From Schaalia odontolytica (GTDB lineage: Bacteria; Actinomycetota; Actinomycetes; Actinomycetales; Actinomycetaceae), in contig CATYYP010000074.1 of the NCBI GenBank assembly GCA_958415245.1, forward strand, positions 1-7,959: a stretch of 7,959 nt of DNA, given 5' to 3'. This document shows positions 5,766-7,959 of the stretch, piece after piece (the stretch's first letter is position 1; every line of letters starts with the position of its first letter). The notes under the pieces were generated by a model. That model was not told the origin of the DNA, did not search any database, and worked only from the letters and a program-made list of their open reading frames with translations. A program made the translations under genes and the position numbers.

Positions 5766-7121
5766 TTACTGCGCGCCACCGTCCCAACCCGGGCGCAGAG
5801 AGAACGACTGAATCCTTCGCCAGTGGCCCGACGACATGAAACCGCCTTCCAACCAGACGTAGTCTGCCAGCTTGTCCATTGTGATGACATCCCGGTATGC
5901 TCCCCCATCCCACGGCCGGTAAGAGAGGGTGACATTGTGATCCTCCCGGCGGCCCTCGAGCGCGTATACGCCCGTCTCACTCACCTGGTACACCATTCGC
6001 TGGTTGATTCGTGTACCGGAATAAGAGAACAGGTAGCGACCTCGACCGCTCCTCAGGTCCACTGCAAACGCATCCCCGCCTTCACTGATGAACCGGTACT
6101 CATCACCGACCTGGATCCCCTCGTAGCCGAAAATGCTGCGGTCCCTGTTCACTTCGATGGGATTTTCCTGCTCGTCGACCACGGGAATAATCGTGCGCTC
6201 CCCAGTCGCCAGATCCCAGCGCTCGAGAACCATCGTTCCCGTCTCTCCACCATCTGCCGTCACACGAACGACTCGAGAGTCACCCGTTTGGACGCTCGGC
6301 ATCGTGATCACGTCCCCCTCACAGGCGAACTCTCTCTGTCCCGACACCAAACCGTCGATCATTGGCGCGACACCAAGGAGTCGAGGAGTATCACCATCGC
6401 GATCATTCAACTGAATGACAACAGACAGCTCCTCCGGCTGCTCGCCATCGCCTCCCGATTGTGCGGCGTAAGCCTCAAAGGCCTCGGACTTCATGCGCGA
6501 AAGCTGATCCGTGTCAACGATCGACAGGATCCGATCCCCGCACTGCCCCACGTCCCCGCGCGTTCCGGGAGTTGACACACTCGTCACGCTTCCATCAAGT
6601 TCGATCGTATCGACCCGATAACCCAAGTCCATCTCGTACGAAACCACGATGAATCGACCATCCGACAACTCATAACGCTGGACGTTCGAGGCCCGCCAGT
6701 CCTTAATTTCTTGGCTACTCGTTCCTTTTTCTTTCGTATTGTACTCCCATTGGTAGGCACCGAATGAGATACCGCGATCAGACCACAGGATCCTACCTTC
6801 CCACTGGTTGTCGATACGCACGATTTCCTGCTCCCCGTGCACGTCAACAAGTGCGACCAAGTTGTCCTGAATTGGGGATTCAAGGCCCGACTGTGATTGT
6901 GCTTCACCCAGCTGCACAGCAATGACGGCATCCCCGATGGCCAGTTCGCTGGTCGGCGTCACCGGCAGGGAAGCCTTCGGAGCGCAACTCCACGCGAGCA
7001 GCGCAATCGGGAGAGCGAGCGTCAGGAACGCCCATCGCCGGGAACGCTTCGGTTTCTCCGGGCGACCATGCTCCTGCTCGTCGGCACCAGTCTCGTGCTG
7101 CTCATCGTTGCGTACACTCAT
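5766..7121 (-). CDS. Membrane-anchored protein of unknown function, paralogue B
   Basis: 451 aa, family not recognised, tandem paralogue of the neighbouring gene. The cytoplasmic tail keeps TGADEQEHGR (11-20), then a basic PEKPKRSRRW (21-30), a hydrophobic segment (about 31-45) and LAWSC with Cys46 at exactly the same position as in A. The presumed outer domain has Cys194 and Cys267 in the shared contexts VGQCG and CEGDVIT. Other shared runs are EAYAAQSGG (217-224 region), VAPMIDGL (251-258), RTIIPVVDE (309-317), GGDAFAVD and the terminal RPGWDGGAQ. Strand-turn pieces VQRYELSDG, LERWDLATG and AFAVDLRSG suggest a propeller-like fold (inference). B has an insertion near 281-296 that A lacks. 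ATG 7121 is preceded by GGAG at 6 nt; ATG 7169, 6 nt after a TAGACT hexamer, would add 16 residues. GC content is well below that of the flanking genes. B lies upstream of A with a 150-nt gap holding A's own promoter block. Confidence 0.85.
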   Translation of the reverse strand: MSVRNDEQHETGADEQEHGRPEKPKRSRRWAFLTLALPIALLAWSCAPKASLPVTPTSELAIGDAVIAVQLGEAQSQSGLESPIQDNLVALVDVHGEQEIVRIDNQWEGRILWSDRGISFGAYQWEYNTKEKGTSSQEIKDWRASNVQRYELSDGRFIVVSYEMDLGYRVDTIELDGSVTSVSTPGTRGDVGQCGDRILSIVDTDQLSRMKSEAFEAYAAQSGGDGEQPEELSVVIQLNDRDGDTPRLLGVAPMIDGLVSGQREFACEGDVITMPSVQTGDSRVVRVTADGGETGTMVLERWDLATGERTIIPVVDEQENPIEVNRDRSIFGYEGIQVGDEYRFISEGGDAFAVDLRSGRGRYLFSYSGTRINQRMVYQVSETGVYALEGRREDHNVTLSYRPWDGGAYRDVITMDKLADYVWLEGGFMSSGHWRRIQSFSLRPGWDGGAQ

Positions 7122-7127
7122 GGTCGT

Positions 7128-7137
7128 CTCCGTCCTC
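7128..7137 (-). promoter_or_regulatory. Ribosome binding site for paralogue B
   Basis: Reads GAGGACGGAG on the minus strand, with GGAG ending 6 nt before ATG 7121. It occupies the same place as the site before paralogue A and favours the shorter of the two possible starts. Confidence 0.6.
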
Positions 7138-7174
7138 GTCTGCGCGGCAGCGGGCGCGGCCACGCCCATCCTCA

Positions 7175-7214
7175 GAGTCTAGGGCACGAGCCGAGGTGGC
7201 CCCGGCCTCGTCCC
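7175..7214 (-). promoter_or_regulatory. Promoter/operator block of paralogue B (copy 2 of a 40-bp element)
   Basis: Near-identical to 5666-5705. The -10-like TAGACT lies at 7181 to 7176 on the minus strand, 6 nt before the in-frame ATG 7169 and 54 nt before the preferred ATG 7121. The inverted repeat at 7192-7210 is one base weaker here (CGAGG - 9 nt - CCTCG). The block lies in the 133-bp gap shared with the divergent RNase H gene, so a protein bound here could affect both directions. Confidence 0.5.
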
Positions 7215-7242
7215 CCTTCCGATCAGGCAAGCGCGATGCCGA

Positions 7243-7248
7243 TAGGAT
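7243..7248 (+). promoter_or_regulatory. Possible -10 element / ribosome binding site for the RNase H gene
   Basis: TAGGAT is followed by 6 nt and then ATG 7255, the same arrangement as at the patatin gene. It could drive a leaderless message. AGGA at 7244-7247, 7 nt from the ATG, could equally act as a Shine-Dalgarno site if transcription starts further upstream. The two readings cannot be separated from sequence alone. Confidence 0.35.
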
Positions 7249-7254
7249 GAGGGC

Positions 7255-7959
7255 ATGACGATTACGGCGGCGGCAGACGGTTCTTCCCTCGGCAATCCCG
7301 GGCCCGCGGGGTGGGCCTGGTACGTGGACGAGGACACGTGGGACGCGGGCGGCTGGCCGCAGGGCACCAACAACCTCGGTGAGCTGACCGCTATTCTGCG
7401 TCTGCTCGAGGCCACGGCCGAGACCGGCGAAGAGCTGCACATCCTCGCCGACTCGCAGTACGCGATCAACGTCGTATCGAAGTGGCGACTCGGCTGGAAG
7501 AAGCGCGGCTGGACAAAGGCCGATAAGAAGCCCATTAAGAACCTGGAGCTCATTCAGGAGATCGACCGTGCCATGGAGGGGCGCCGCGTCACCTTCGAGT
7601 GGGTCAAGGGCCACGCGGGTCACCACATGAACGAGCGCGCCGACGACCTCGCGCGCGCATGCGCCGAGGCCTACCAGGCGGGGCGCACGCCTGAGCCGGG
7701 CCCCGGGTTCGGGGGCGGCACGTCGCGCGGCAGCGCGTCGGCGGATCGGGCGTCCTCGAATCAGCCGTCCGGGGGTGCTGCTGCGCCAGCGTCCGTCGAG
7801 CAGCACGACGAGGCCACCACATCGACATTCCGTTCTCATCCCAGCGTTTTCTCCGCGCCCACAGAGGCTCGCGAACCCGCGGAGGCGGCCCTGGCCTCGT
7901 CCGTGAGTGAACCCGCGATCACCACGGAGGACGCGGTCGCCCGCGAGCGCGAGTTCATC
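7255..7959 (+). CDS. rnhA: Ribonuclease H1 with C-terminal extension (partial, runs off the window)
   Basis: The first 235 residues are visible with no stop codon. Residues 3-140 are a complete RNase HI domain, which cuts the RNA strand of RNA:DNA hybrids using two metal ions. The four carboxylates are present: Asp8 in ADGSSLGNPGP, Glu43 in NNLGELTA, Asp66 in ADSQYA and Asp130 in NERADDLA. His120 in WVKGHAGH matches the E. coli general-base His124. The basic handle WKKRGWTKADKKPIKN (81-96) closely matches the E. coli substrate-binding protrusion. After residue 143 comes about 75 residues of Gly/Ser/Ala/Pro-rich linker, then EDAVAREREF at the window edge, which looks like the start of a second folded domain. 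A DUF4440/NTF2-like domain is one guess, from memory only. E. coli RNase HI is 155 aa, so this protein is clearly longer. It is divergent from paralogue B. Confidence 0.93.
   Translation, partial: MTITAAADGSSLGNPGPAGWAWYVDEDTWDAGGWPQGTNNLGELTAILRLLEATAETGEELHILADSQYAINVVSKWRLGWKKRGWTKADKKPIKNLELIQEIDRAMEGRRVTFEWVKGHAGHHMNERADDLARACAEAYQAGRTPEPGPGFGGGTSRGSASADRASSNQPSGGAAAPASVEQHDEATTSTFRSHPSVFSAPTEAREPAEAALASSVSEPAITTEDAVAREREFI

Larger units (their letters stand above)
4305..7214 (-). repeat. Tandem duplication of a gene with its promoter region
   Basis: Two units in the same orientation: 4305-5705 and 5766-7214. Each holds a coding region, its leader and the 40-bp block. The start codons are 1506 bp apart. 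Similarity stops just beyond the 40-bp block on the upstream side and at the stop codon on the other; both units end with cgttactgcgcgcc on the plus strand. The control block and leader are far better conserved than the coding regions. Confidence 0.75.

Noticed and set aside
5469..6575. Plus-strand open frame of 368 codons opposite the paralogue pair
   Set aside because: Antisense to two genes that support each other by homology; it has no ribosome binding site or domain.
7102..7839. Minus-strand frame of 245 codons opposite the RNase H gene
   Set aside because: Covers a complete RNase HI domain on the other strand and the shared promoter region; no recognisable product.

Overview
The window is GC-rich, tightly packed bacterial DNA. 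The codon choice and the actinobacterial look of the oligopeptidase and RNase H suggest an actinobacterium, perhaps of the Actinomyces/Schaalia kind; this is inference from style and gene content, not a database match. No mobile element, CRISPR array, rRNA or tRNA was recognised.

Layout, left to right. Positions 1-265 hold no convincing gene but contain a 23-bp direct repeat. Two minus-strand genes follow as a likely unit: gtrA-like (1850 to 1227) and, 28 nt downstream, a YjjU-type patatin-like hydrolase (1198 to 266). Divergent from gtrA is a large plus-strand oligopeptidase B-type serine peptidase (1879-4233), ending in a strong 12-bp hairpin that also separates it from a convergent minus-strand pair. 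That pair (5615 to 4305 and 7121 to 5766) consists of tandem paralogues of a membrane-anchored protein of unknown function, each preceded by an almost identical 40-bp promoter/operator-like block. A divergent plus-strand gene (7255 onward) encodes RNase H1 with a long C-terminal extension cut by the window end.

The clearest genes are housekeeping or degradative enzymes: RNA:DNA-hybrid cleavage, cytosolic cleavage of peptides after basic residues, and lipid acyl hydrolysis. The unknown pair is the most interesting part. It has lower GC than its neighbours, conserved cysteines, a conserved C-terminus, a predicted extracytoplasmic beta-rich domain and duplicated control DNA.

A recurring signal is a TANNNT hexamer ending 6-7 nt before a possible start codon. 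It is seen for five of the six genes (all but gtrA), which suggests leaderless or very short-leader transcription. For the unknown pair the same hexamer instead fits a leader of about 45-48 nt with a good ribosome binding site.
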